A DNA stretch of 64,000 bases, taken from positions 22,896,696-22,960,695 of the forward strand of contig OX579638.1 in the NCBI GenBank assembly GCA_951230915.1, in the 5' to 3' direction. The notes under the pieces are model-generated. The model was given only the letters and a program-made list of their open reading frames with translations, was not told the DNA's origin and made no database searches. Positions 22,599 to 33,993 of the stretch are shown in pieces (position 1 is the stretch's first letter; the number at the start of each line of letters is the position of its first letter). Made by a program: the position numbers and the translations under genes. The DNA is from Antitrichia curtipendula (lineage: Eukaryota > Streptophyta > Bryopsida > Hypnales > Leucodontaceae).

Positions 22599-23471
22599 AA
22601 CTTGTGAATTGAATACTTAGATATACCTAGAATAAACAAATATATATAGTAGATATAAAATCATATGTAAATAGAAAATAAAACTCTCTATATATGCATA
22701 TATATGTATTTATACATAATGTTTTTAAAGTAAATGATAAAAGTTTATTTTTAATTTTTTTGTTATTTTTAGATGTGAAGCCTAAAATTAATTCAAATCT
22801 CATATCCAAAGTAAATAGATTCTATTATTCTATATGTGTTCTCTAAGAATTTTAGTGTCAAAAATTGAGGATCCCAACTTCTAAGGATTGCAAGAAAATT
22901 TAGAGAGAACTTTGGAAATTAGGATTATGGAATTTATTCAAAATTTCAAGTTTTTTTTTAAATATTTGCAACAATTTCATTCATGCCACATAGGCATAGA
23001 TTTCATGTGAAAGTTTGGAAGCAATATATTTTGGAAGCAATCTTAGCAAATTCAATGAGAATTTTCAATCCAAATGGTGAAAAAGGGTAATTTCAAGAAA
23101 CTTTTGCCCTATTTCTTGTCCCCTTATCCTTGGATGGGTGATTTTTTGCTCATAACTTTTGCATCATTTGTTTGTTTGGTGTGAAATTTTATAATGAATG
23201 TACACGTAGTAGTTGCAGACATTGATTTATATACATTTTTAAAATTAGTATATTGTTTTAAAACCGCCCACAATTGGGTGTCTATCTTGGCCATTTTTTA
23301 GGGTTTTAGTCTAGTTTTTGACCTAAAAATGTGATTTTGAAGTCACAAATTAGACATGTTGGAGGTCTTCTAACATTACACAATTTCACCAAATTTTTTT
23401 TAGTAAATTGGACACCTTCCACATGTATTCAAAGTGCACTACCGTGCAAGTGTAGAAAACACAATTTTTTT

Positions 23472-24050
23472 CACCACTCTAAAAGCACCAACTAATAATT
23501 TCTTCCCTCAACCAAAAGCCCACATAGGTTCTTCACTTTTTATTGGTCACATTCATTTATAGAAAGTAGGAGGCTAAAAATATGAGAAATTCACCACTCT
23601 AAAAGCACTAACTCATAGTTCTTTTCTATAAATTCAAAGCCTACATATGTTCTCCATTTTTTTTTATAATATACATTTATAGAATGTAGGAGGCCAAAAA
23701 TATGAAAATTCCACCACTCTAATTGATCTAATCAATAATTTATTCCGTCAACCAAAAGCCCACATAGGTTCCCCATTTCTTTTTCTAACAATGACCTATA
23801 CGAGGTAGAAGACCAAAAACACAATTTATTTCACCACTCTAAAAGCACCAACTAATAATTTCTTCCCTCAACCGAAAGCCCACATAGGTTCTTCACTTTT
23901 TATTGGTCACATTCATTTATAGAAAGTAGGAGGCCAAAAACATGAGATTTTCACCACTCTAAAAGCACCAACTAATAATTTTTCCCTCAACCAAAAGCCC
24001 ATGTAGGTTCTTCACTTTTTTTTTATAACATTCACTTATAGAAAGCCAAC
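23472..24050. repeat. 120-bp tandem repeat, five copies
   Basis: The phrase CACCACTCTAAAAGCAC recurs at 23472, 23592, 23712, 23832 and 23952, an exact 120-bp period. Copies 1 and 4, and copies 2 and 5, resemble each other more than their neighbours, which suggests duplication of a block. It lies within the TTAA element. Confidence 0.9.
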
Positions 24051-24079
24051 ATAGATTCAGGAATTTATAACGAATTTCA

Positions 24080-24208
24080 TAGAACTACTACTACTATTAC
24101 TACACCACCACCAGTAAAATTAAATTAAAATTAAATTAAAAAATAATAATAAATAAATTATAATTATAATTATAATTATAATTGTAATTATAATTATAAT
24201 TATTATTC
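24080..24208. repeat. Microsatellites ACT/ACC then TAATTA
   Basis: Short ACT and ACC runs are followed by AAATT-type units and then a regular TAATTA run (about 24155-24205). Confidence 0.85.
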
Positions 24209-25174
24209 AAATGAAACGTACCCAACCCAGTGAGCCCACAGGTGGCGAGCAGCTCAGCAGCAACCCGTATATAGTTATACACTTATATGTGGTTGCTAGC
24301 CTGTCGTCGGAATTATTGGTGTTTTTTTTAATTTTAAAAATCATCCTATAGAATCGCATGTGGAGACCCCATTTGTACAACATGTGATCACCCTTTTTGC
24401 CCTCATTTCTGGCCACCCGGATAGACTGACATGTCTGGCCGGTTGCTACTGTCCCTTTCCACCTGTGGAACTGAAGCATTGTCAGAATGAACGAGCGGGT
24501 GGAGGATTGGGACCCAGCATTGGAGGGCTGCCCCAAAGTCTGAAGAATGCACAGAAGGCTGGGGCTTCATTTTTTTTACCCCATTTTCAGATTTTCATAT
24601 TTTAAAAAAAAAATCATTCCTTGTGATGAAGTATAAATGAACCATTGTGTTCACCGTTTAGATTTGTGATTGGAGGTGATTAGAAGGAGGAATTCATTGA
24701 TGGAAAAACTGGTAGTGTTCTCTCATTTTGCAAAACCTGTACCTACAATCACGCCATTTTCTATATGTTCTATAGGTACAATCGCTTCCAAATTTTCAGG
24801 GCATGTTCCTAACTCATAAAAGAAAACTAATCCAAAGAGTTACCATGAAATTGGAATTGTATGCATGTACAATTCAGCAGTCTAAGTGCAGCTGCCCGAA
24901 ATTTTTGCAGTGAAAAAAAAATAATTTTGAACTTTGAACCATAAGATCTCACTCAATTCAAGGAATTTTCCGGTGAAAATTGGTAGAGATCTAAATAGTG
25001 AAGATAACTTCAAGATCTTACGGTTGGAAACTAATTTTTTTTTGGTTAATTAGTACCCACTCCTAACATTCTACAAAACACTCTTTTTTGACTACTTTCT
25101 TCAAAACCGCATCCAAAACCTTTAGGGGTTAAAGTAGTGTGACCAATAATTGTAATCTGAGATACAAAAATAAG

Positions 25175-25470
25175 CATTAGAGAAAATCTGGACTCTCCAG
25201 AAGGCCGTTTGACTTTCTGGAACTGTGCAAATCCAGGGGAATAAAAAAGTTTTTGTTTTTTGTTTTTGTTTTTGTTTTTTTTTAATTAAAAGAAAATTGA
25301 ATTTTCTTTAAAAATCCCCAATCTTGCATGGCATACAAGGTGAAACTATGAAATAAATAGATAAATATTTTTTTTAATTTTTTAATTTTAATTTTTAATA
25401 TTTTTTTTCTATAATTGCACAATTACAGAAAGTCAAACGACCTTCTGGAGAGTCTAGATTTTCTCTAATG
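25175..25470. mobile_element. MITE, 296 bp, 45-bp inverted ends, no target duplication seen
   Basis: The left end CATTAGAGAAAATCTGGACT and the right end (ending CTCTAATG) are inverted over about 45 bases with two mismatches. It sits in the copia polyprotein just after the protease. Joining the flanks directly (...AATAAG with GTTTTT...) restores the frame (GLAKN then LIFVSQ), with no bases left over. A target duplication is therefore absent, or it is hidden by a deletion that kept the frame. The centre is T-rich and non-coding. Confidence 0.8.
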
Positions 25471-25707
25471 GTTTTTAGCTAAACCTGGAACTAATAAGAC
25501 ATCATGAATTAACAAGGCTTGGTCATTGGATAGTCTTAAAAGGACTGAATTCAAGCCAATGGCATGGTGAGTACTGTTATCACCAAGGATAATCAAGTGT
25601 GGAGAATCTAACACTTTATAATCACGAAACAATGATTTGATTAGGGACATATGTTGGCTTGCCCCTGAGTCGATATACCAGGATGAAGAAAGGACAGATG
25701 ACGCCAT
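25471..25707 (-). pseudogene. Copia protease region
   Basis: The frame contains WYIDSGASQHM, the active-site D-S-G of copia aspartic proteases, and the later LLVPGLAKN, the usual end of the domain. The apparent stop two codons later comes from the MITE. The protease cuts the gag-pol polyprotein in the family. Confidence 0.85.
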
Positions 25708-25797
25708 TGCTGTAGTAAAGAGATAGTAAGGTTCTTCATTGCTATAATTATAAAGTTGATTTTTAGTGGATCCAACTTGGTTCCTTTTCTTTTTCTT

Positions 25798-25839
25798 GCA
25801 ATCTGGGGATTTGTGCCCTGGGATGCCACAATTGTGGCA
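25798..25839 (-). pseudogene. Copia gag zinc knuckle (CCHC)
   Basis: The minus strand encodes CHNCGIPGHKSPDC, a perfect C-X2-C-X4-H-X4-C, followed by a KKKKR basic tail. It is in another frame from the protease ORF start, so at least one frameshift lies between (about 25710-25795). The remaining gag sequence up to 26170 is fragmentary. Confidence 0.85.
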
Positions 25840-26170
25840 AATGATAGCCTTTTGACTCCATATGTTCTTTTCATTTGATGATCGGAAGATTAGTTTGTTG
25901 TTTTTAGAATTTTGTTCAAATGAGGAAGATTTATTGGAAAATGGTTTGATAATTAAACTTTTCCTTTATGTAGAATGCATTATTTTTAGAAGATTCACCC
26001 TTTGAAGTATTTATTGCATTTTATTGGAGGATATTTGCAGGAAATGTGAGGTCCATAATGCCTCCTTGGATTGTAACAAACGCACTTTAAGAATCTGGAA
26101 ACAAATCTGGTGTTTGGGCGTCTCAAGTAAACACATGATTCTTATAATCAATTCATCAATACATTAATGT

Positions 26171-26182
26171 GCTCTGATACCA
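26171..26182 (-). other. Primer-binding site for initiator methionine tRNA
   Basis: The minus strand reads TGGTATCAGAGC, the classic plant copia primer-binding site, directly after the LTR end. This fixes the 5' end of the internal region. Confidence 0.85.
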
Positions 26183-26360
26183 TGTTGACATGAAGATGCA
26201 AGAGTCACAGGAAGACGCAATGTGTGAATATATTATATAATGTGTATGAGTACAAAATATCCAGCCTTATTATAGCAAGATGAAGACACCGCTTGGTCTT
26301 ACAAAGCGGTGTGAGTCATTAGTACGTAGCTATTCAATCTAAGTTACAGTAGTGTAATCA
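26183..26360 (-). repeat. 5' LTR of the copia element (outer end uncertain)
   Basis: The LTR must abut the primer-binding site at 26183 (TGTTGACATG on the plus strand, so the LTR ends in CATGTCAACA on its own strand). The outer end is not defined because no second LTR exists in the window; 26360 is a guess from a change in composition. Confidence 0.4.
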
Positions 26361-27198
26361 AATTTTTCTAAATTTTTTTTTATCAATTTGGGTTTTGATG
26401 TGAATAGTTGTAGGGAAGTTGTCTCAATTTAATTTTGAGAGGTCAATTAAATTTTATTTTTATTTTTATGTAAAAGGACTAATAGTCAAATAAGAAAAGT
26501 AGAGGAATGAATAATTGGATATGGGATCGGGAAAGTCAACTTGCTCAAGATTTATAGAATCACCGTGAAGTTGAAGTATAAGTCCACTTGTCTTTCATTT
26601 CTTCAGAGAGCATGTAGTGATTAGGTGATTCCCTTCTGCGTATTTTTATTCTTGATTTTTTATTCAATAGAATTTTCTTTGTGGTAATTGGTCCACACTT
26701 GTGTATGATTTGATTAAGCCAGTGATTGGCTTTGTAATGTGTGTTTTATTTGTTATATTTTCTATTCCACTGCAAAATTCCTTGTGAACAAACCTTTGCC
26801 TCTATACTATAATAAAAATTAACAATCCTGTTCAGGGTGTTATTTTTTGGTTCGACAAGTAGTTACAATTACACTAACTAACAGAATCTTCTCTATGTGG
26901 ATCTTTAGACTCTCCAAAAAACCTTCTAGTTTGACAACAATTAATTGTTTTTATATAGTGTATGTAAATACTATGCGACACCAGACATATGACTACACCC
27001 CCAATCGATTGGAAAGAATTTGTCTTCAAGTTGCCCTATTGCATGAAGAAAAGTTTGGTGAATGACAAGGGTGTCAATGGGATTAGGGTATCCCAAATTA
27101 TAGCAGAGATACCAACATGACCTGACACTCTCAGGGATACACTTGCATGCAGAGTAGGGTGTTGAAAGTCTCTGGGAATCTATCGTTTGGCCCTCTAG
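26361..27198. other. No gene recognised
   Basis: AT-rich sequence. The short frame at 26847-27065 has no recognisable domain. Confidence 0.4.
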
Positions 27199-27585
27199 TC
27201 AACGCTCTCGCCAACCCAAAATTGTAGTGGGCTTGCGAAACCTAAATCTACACACCCTATCGTCAAACACTGACCCGCTTTCTTGTCCACTTGTTGCACC
27301 GACAAGAGGAGAAAGGGACAACAAATAATTCCAATCAAGCATGCCATGAATGAAGGCAATTCTTCTGTCGTCTACATTGAGTGGCTCCATCCAATGTTGC
27401 ATACAATCAGCTGCATTTGCATGCTCAATTGGAGCAGTAGGTGGTTGAGGCCATTGCACTAGCAAAGTCCTTTGTACCAGTGGAGTCCTTCCAGTGCACT
27501 CGAGACCGCGATCCCGCCACCTTCTATTGCCGCCTTGTCCATTGTTGCTTCCTCCACTACGTACCACAATTGGAGAATTGTTCAT
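27199..27585 (-). other. Unidentified 128-codon open frame
   Basis: This stretch is richer in G and C than its surroundings. It encodes a Gly/Asn/Arg-rich start, then a segment NAADCMQHWMEPLNVDDRR and a C-terminal FRFRKPTTILGWRER. I recognise no family. There is no neighbouring exon, promoter or polyadenylation sign that I could tie to it. It may be a relic of a transposon or host gene. Confidence 0.2.
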
Positions 27586-28970
27586 GACTTGAATACCCTA
27601 AACATCAACACAATGCGTAAATTCCTACCAGCAACGCCACTACAACAAATAGAGAGATAGGACTCAAGCCCCCTTTTTTCTTGAAATGATGCCCCTAACA
27701 ATCTTGAACGACTACTTGGAATCCAATGTTTGGTACAATTTGACTTGCACTCCATGATTTTCCAACTCCCATGCTCCATCCGTACATCCTGGCAACAACC
27801 ATTTTCTAAACTACCAATTTTATATACAGCCTTTTCTTTCGGCAGTTGTGGCTCTTGAAGGTGACGATTGAGGAAGTGAGGATTGAGCCCTCAAAGAACG
27901 TCACATGTCCCGTGCTATCTGTTGCAATACATTCTTGTAGTTCCCACTGTTCCCTCATAGGAGCTTAGCACACTTCATTCACCAACCGTAGGAGGTGTTT
28001 CCACTCCGAACAGAAGTAAATGGAGATGTTCCCCGTCCTGACGGAATTGATGCACTTAGTCATGGATAGAATGGCACGTCATTACTTCTTTACGGCATAC
28101 AAACATACAATTTTTATAAATAAGCATGGCTCTATTTCCAAATGGGCATATATAAATCTTCATAGAATTTTTAAAATGAATGCAAATCCAAATCCAAATC
28201 CAATAAGTCCACCCATTTTCTAATGAATTATGCTACATTTGTTGTTCTCTACATTTTCTCATCCCATGTGTTATTTTGGCACCTCCACTGTAAAAGTACC
28301 TTGTGAAGTCTGTTTTGGGCCTCATAGACAGCAAAAAAATTAAGCATAAAAACTTCTTTCATACATGTGCGCCTTGGTGAGTTGCAAACTTGGTGGCACA
28401 AATTTTCATGAGAGCAGTGTTGTGTTGTCTCGTTGGCTACATCATTGAGTTGTGATCAATCCAATCTTTAAGTATATTCTTCGTTTTGCCACCGCTATTT
28501 TGGTTGTCATTTGAATGTCTCACAAGTTTGCAAATTTTCCTAGCTATAGGTTCAGGTCTTGGGTTTGATGCCGTAAACCTTGCTTACGCAGGAGGGATTT
28601 ATTGGACATGCACATTGTAGGTCGCAATTTGTCACCAATGCATTGAAGTGAACTCTAGCTAGTTTTTGGGTGCTTTGTGATCATCAATTCCTTTATATAT
28701 GTTCATCTACCAAGACTTCTATTTTTATTGTCCTAATTTTGTCTCACATTCAACATGTGATAGTTACAACTCAAATTTTCTTTGTTTTCAATTAATATTG
28801 TGTTTGTTTCAATATGTTCATACTGCAGCTCGAGCGTTCTTTGTTTTTAATTAGTGTGTTGTCTATTCAAGTTTTGGTCGAATTTCCAATCCATAGAGAA
28901 CATTGATGTTGTCGAAATTCTCCGCAACTACATGCTATCCTAAGTTGGCTCTTTTCTAGAGGATGATTGG
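27586..28970. other. No gene recognised
   Basis: Mixed sequence. The part 27840-28060 is less AT-rich and could be a relic, but its frames are interrupted. Three ATCCAA-type units occur at 28184-28202. Confidence 0.35.
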
Positions 28971-29225
28971 ATGCCGGTGTTTCTTGACAAAGAATTTGAA
29001 TTGGCCCTCCTTCCACACTTTGCCACCATCTGCAAGGAATGGAGGGACACTCTTTTTGCAAGCACGCAATATCCGGCCCTCTGCATGGCAATGGCCGATT
29101 TTATGCAGCTACACCTACATGGACTCTCTCGTGTTGACTTGCGCTCTTGGAAGAAGAAATTTGTTTTCTTTTGTTCTAAGTATGAGCTAGCATTTCATTT
29201 CATTTCTCACTTGTGGGCCGTGTAG
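28971..29225 (+). other. Unidentified 84-codon frame, possible gene relic
   Basis: The frame (MPVFLDKEFELALLPHFATI...) has a composition more like protein than the surrounding AT-rich DNA, and sense can be read for about 60 bases upstream of its ATG. It closes at 29225 and following frames are broken by stops. Family unknown. Confidence 0.2.
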
Positions 29226-30827
29226 GTTGATGTAGACAATCGGTTGCGGACAACGTTATTGATGGAGTTGTCAATCCTTGAGTAGCAAAACCTTCAATCT
29301 AAGTTGCAAGAGAGGTGGGGTGCAACGGGGCTAAAACTTGCTATAGGAGCTTAATTGCAGTCCTCAATGCGGAGGTGGATTACACCGACCCGATGAACTT
29401 AGTGATGTTGCTTGAGGTGCAAATGTACTTCTTTCCATTAGTTGTTGCAATGATAATCTTTGTTCAAATTTTTCATTCTTGAAGCCTAGTGATGTTATTC
29501 CTAAGCCAATTCATTTGAATGTTGATATTCTTATGGTATAGTGGAGTGATGTTGGTTTTTGGTGTTCATAGTATAGTTGGTGGACTCTGTTGTTTTTACG
29601 TAGACTCTGTATTCAGATTTTACTATAGCATATACACTTCCATTTTGTTAATTTTTATGAGCATAGTTTTGTACAAGTTATGATTGTGCATGTTCTATAG
29701 TAAGCATGAGAATTTAGAACATTATCATTTCTTTCTATCATCATAATCATAAACTTCCACAAAACTCCATTTGCACATTTCATATTATGATTGTGATGAT
29801 GAATATATTATATGCATTTGATTCTACACTGATAATCATTGGTCATGTCTGTTTGGTATTTGTTTTAGTTTCAGCATTGAATGTATATGTTCATTAAAGG
29901 AATGTGATTATGAAGCACTGAAGGAATAAATGAACTAATAAACTCTACACCAAGTTTCCTAATCTTCAGTAGAAAGTAATTGGAAAAAAAATGGAGTGAA
30001 AAAAAAAAATATTCAAACTCTAAGTAGTGCAACAAAAAATGTAGTACAAAAACATATATAGTTTTTTTAAAAATAGTAGAAAAAAATTTGCATAGTAAAA
30101 TAGAATATCATAAATTTATGGCAATTGGAAACTAAAATCAATGAATACTCCCTTTTAATGCACCAAATTAAAAAAATTATATAATCATAGAGTACAAAAT
30201 AATATGTAGATGAAAATTAATAAACCCCTTTTAATTACGCAAAGTTTACATGTAAATCCTTATTTTTTCAAGGACTGCAGCCCCCAAGGTTAGGAGTTAA
30301 GACAACTAAATAGATGGAAATAGCTTGGAAGTAAAAATTTTATTCATTTACAATGAAAAGTGTTGTATAATGTCGTTTAGATTAGAAATTGCACAAATTA
30401 TGACTTAATATTTTTTTTAAGTATTTTTAAATCCTTCCAAACATAAAATACTTTGAAGAACAATTTCAATATAAAATTAAAAAATTATGGGTGCACTTCT
30501 TGAATTAAAAAATATTCTTATGATGATACTACTTAAGGTGGAATTTTCTTGAAATTTTGAAATTTTTGTTTTGCATTTCAACTTGGAGAGATTGCATCAT
30601 ATTCAAGGGACGTTGTTACATGTAAAAAAATATGGATTGCAATATCTTTTGGTCTTCAATGGTTTGTTGTTAAGTATTAGAGTTGTTCCTTTGAATTTTG
30701 GTTGTGTAAGCACCCAAAGTGCATGGCCGCCGCTAGGATTTACAAAAGATATATTTTTTTTAATGTGCAATAGAATTAGAGCATTTTAGAAAAAATAATT
30801 AACAACGATCATTTTCTATTTTTTCTT
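29226..30827. other. No gene; AT-rich DNA
   Basis: No coding region is supported. A GGTTAGGAGTTAA string at about 30286-30299 could be a decayed right end of the TTAA family. The 72-codon frame at 30571 has no motif. Confidence 0.4.
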
Positions 30828-30831
30828 TTAA

Positions 30832-32404
30832 CTGCTAAAGGACCAAAAAAATTATATGTTGAAGAAATGAGTTGAGAATCTTGCAAAAAGTTTCACAAGA
30901 CAAAAAAAAATTAATTTCTATTCTTAAAAAAACTGTCAATTAGAAGTAATTGTGACATAGAAGGAAAAAATAAATAGTTAGAAGCTCTTGTAAAAGCTCT
31001 AAGATGGAATTGAAATAAACCAATTCCAATAATGAGATTGTTCTAGCAAGAAAACAATACCATCTGGAACTTTCTTTGTCAAAAATTGAAAAGTTCAAAA
31101 GTTCAAAAATGGACACTATAAATTATTTTTTGAAGATCATGTTATAATTGTTCAAAAAACAAGTTATAACTTTCTCATCATTAGTCCAAATAAAATGAAT
31201 CAAAGACTTTTATGTAGACAAAATCATTTCTACAACATACCAAAGAAATTTAACCCCTATAGGACCAAGGCCTTTTTCTTGCCAAAAAACACTCAAATCT
31301 ACCATTGCTATTGTAAATTGTAAAAAACTTTGTACATTGTTTTTTTGTCACATCTAACTAAAGGATCTTATACCTAAATACTATGAGAATGTGTGGAATA
31401 AATTCCAAAAAATTGACAGCACATATTGCAAGATATCTGCGTTTAAAGTGAAGAAAACAAATATTTTTGAACATTGTGGGATTGGATTATTTGACTTTGA
31501 ACCTTCTTAACTTTATATTTTTGGCACTATAGAGGTTTGCGGTTTGAATACTTATGGTGGGGAATTGAGTTGAAAGTCTAGGAAAAAAATAATTCAAGAA
31601 AACTCATTTTTTATTCTTAAAAAAATTGTTAAATAGAAGTAGGTAAGAGATAGAATGAAAATCTAAAGTATGAATTTCTCTAAGATGGAATTAAAAAAGT
31701 ACTAATTCCAATGGTGAGATTGTTCTAGCAAGAAAACTAAACCATGTGGAATTTATTTTTTCAAAAACTATAAAAATTGCATTCATAAATGAACCTAGCT
31801 ATTTTTTCAAGAAGATGCTCAAATTGCACAAAAAACAAGATTGTCCATAATTTTCACATCACATATCCACATAATATGAATCAAAGATTTACATATAGAA
31901 AAAAATATAATCTATGAGAAAAAATAAAAAAATAAAAAAATTCAAAATTTTAGAAACTCTTTTTTTCCTACGTGGTCTCCCTTATTTCGAACTTATCTAG
32001 GCACACCTTTTATTCATGAGTACCAATTGAAAAAATAATAATATTCTCACTAAGATAATTATTTTTTCTATCTTAAAAAAAAATTCAAAAAATCATGACA
32101 AAAATTGAGATCATACTTGCCCGTAATCCAATTTGTCCCTTGAAGAGCTAATGGTCCATTAAGGGTAAAAATTATTTTGAATTTCTACACTTTTTTTAGT
32201 TTCTTGGTGCCCTCTATTTTGAGCTTCAAGTGTAAATAATTTTATTCCCAAGATATAGTTGAAATAAAAAAAATATAGTTCCATAAAGCTAATAAATTCT
32301 TATATCTTAAGAAAATTCTAAAAAATCATGCCAAAAAATGAAATTATGGGAGTCGATTCAAACCTTTAAGAGTCCCTATGAGGGGACTTTTGGTCCTTTA
32401 GAGG
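30832..32404. mobile_element. TTAA-family element, outer copy of a nested pair
   Basis: The left end is TTAA then CTGCTAAAGGACCAAAA (30828). The right end is TTTTGGTCCTTTAGAGG then TTAT (32405), a decayed TTAA. It holds a second copy at 31254-32173. Without that copy it would be about 650 bp. Its interior (for example TCTCATCATTAGTCCAAATA near 31175) is homologous to the 588-bp and 572-bp copies elsewhere, in the same relative position. Confidence 0.6.
31254..32173. mobile_element. TTAA-family element, inner copy of a nested pair
   Basis: It starts TTAA-CCCCTATAGGACCAAGG (TTAA at 31250-31253) and ends near 32173 with a decayed GGTCCATTAAGGG-TAAA. It carries direct-repeat homology to the outer copy: 31605-31760 against 30905-31060, both with AGATTGTTCTAGCAAGAAAA. 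The two copies have the same orientation. No coding sequence. Confidence 0.6.
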
Positions 32405-32408
32405 TTAT

Positions 32409-33993
32409 TGCATTAGAGAATTTTTGGAGCCAAGAAAAGACTATAAGTTCCCAAGAGTTTCTAGATTGTAAGGAATAACGGGAACTCTACCAAATCAACA
32501 ATCTAATATGGTTGCACCCGTGCCATGTTGGATAATAATAATAATTTAATTAATTAATATTAAAATAATAATACTTGTCATTTAATTATTTTAACATTAT
32601 AATTGGTTTACAACTTGGGAAACAAATCTAAAACAACCCTTTCATGCCCTCAAATCCCATGTAATGTGATTGGTTTTCTTTAGTGGTAAGTAATAGAGCA
32701 ACAAGCAATGATGCCAAGGCTTATTACTAAAGTCCCATATTAGTACTAACATTGTGCTCATATTAGCTTTTATTACAAAATTCTAAATCTTCTACTGTAG
32801 TTTGCTTATTTATGACATCTTTTTCATTAGTTTTACATTCTTCACTTTAATTCCTAAATCCTAAACCCTAATTGCTCCAAAATACTTTTATCTAAGGGAA
32901 TGCCAAATTCTTTATTCTTTTCTTATTTTACGAATTCAACAATAGATTCTTTAATTTGATTTCTTTTAGTATACCTTTCTAAAATTTTAGAATGAAACCT
33001 CCTAGTAATTATAAGATTGTAAAACCCAATGTTTCCACAACTTGTGCATTTTAAACAAAGTGCTTGAAAATGAATAAAAAATACATGAAAAAGAAATTTA
33101 ACCGAAAGAATTTGATATCCATCTCTAAAAATTTATCATGTGGAAGGAAGTATATAACAATTTTTTTATTGCTAATAACTCTTATCTAGAATTGAAAATC
33201 ATCAATCCAAAAGGTAGGAATTTTTTGGAAGTACTATATATGCTATTTGTTTATTATTAATATATATTATTTGAAATTTTAAAAAAAATTGTTTTTTCTA
33301 CCTTCTTTGCCAAAAAATTGAAACTAATCATAATTTTCATCTCATTATTATATAGAACAAAATGGTTTGAATCAAATGTCTTAAATTCATTAATTTCAAG
33401 GATATGTATTTTATATTGCCCACTTTGACATAGAAAATAAAGGATTTGTTATTGTTTTTGAAATATTTACCCAGATGATATAATGGGGTACATGTATAGA
33501 GTATCAAAATTAGGAACTATCTTAAAAAATTGTCACAAAAATTTCAATAGATGAAGTCAGTAGACCCTATCTGAAGTCCCTAAAGTCCAAGGTCTTTTTA
33601 GTAGTCCTTTAGGGAGGTAACTGTTTGGGGGGGCCATTTTCGTTATCTCATTTTTTAGTATAGCAATTCTCCAAAGTTGTTAACTAATTCATAAATATAC
33701 CATCACCATGATGGCTATCTTAAAACAAATTGCACTTAATTACAACATGTTAGCCAAACCATCCCTTTTGTATTCTTGCAAAAAATGAAGCCTCCAAATA
33801 TGAAAGCCTAGGATTCATTTTGAAGACATATGTTTCTAATAATTTGAAATTTTATAGTTTATTCTTACATTTTCTAAAAATGCACATAGAAAAATCTTGA
33901 ATCCCCTTTTAATTCAACAAAATCCAATTTAATAATATATATAAACCATGCTCAAATACTTATTTATTCAATTACCTTAGCTCATGAAGTAGG
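32409..33993. other. No gene; AT-rich DNA with one isolated TTAA-family end
   Basis: At 33604-33620 the string GTCCTTTAGGGAGGTAA resembles the right end of the TTAA family, but no partner start was found. Otherwise the stretch shows only AT-rich sequence, with a CTAAATCCTAAACCCTAA string at 32855-32872. Confidence 0.4.

Larger units (their letters stand above)
21560..25128. mobile_element. TTAA-flanked non-autonomous element with CCCC ends (3569 bp), piggyBac-type signature
   Basis: The left end is CCCCTAAAGGACCAAACAG and the right end, read inward on the minus strand, is CCCCTAAAGGTTTTGGATGC. The flanks are TTAA at 21556-21559 and 25129-25132. It interrupts the copia polyprotein; removing it with one TTAA restores the frame (...GHTTLTFTK). 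TTAA duplication plus CCC-starting inverted repeats is the mark of the piggyBac superfamily. The interior has no long frame. It contains three 146-bp repeats, five 120-bp repeats and AT microsatellites. Beyond the first 14 bp the two ends differ (here called A and B types), and the same two end types occur in the other copies of this family in the window. Confidence 0.8.
19090..26182 (-). mobile_element. Broken Ty1/copia retrotransposon carrying three later insertions
   Basis: In minus-strand order the element has a primer-binding site (26171-26182), gag with zinc knuckle (25798-25839), protease (from 25707), a 296-bp MITE (25175-25470), a short stretch continuing the polyprotein (25129-25174), a TTAA-flanked element (21560-25128), GAG-pre-integrase and integrase (21559 to 20631), a TA-flanked element (19242-20628), and more integrase C-terminal region (19239 to about 19130). 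Reverse transcriptase, RNase H and the 3' LTR are absent. Removing each insertion (with one copy of its target duplication for the TTAA and TA elements) returns an open copia frame, so the three insertions happened into an already integrated, still readable copia copy. Only a few stops within the remaining frame show later decay. Confidence 0.85.

Noticed and set aside
22164..22607. Several near-identical small frames (83, 82, 67 codons) on both strands
   Set aside because: They repeat with the 146-bp tandem unit and overlap on opposite strands, so they are by-products of the repeat.
23472..24050. A CRISPR-like array, because of the regular spacing of a short phrase
   Set aside because: The whole 120-bp unit is repeated, not a short repeat with unique spacers, and the genome is a plant's.
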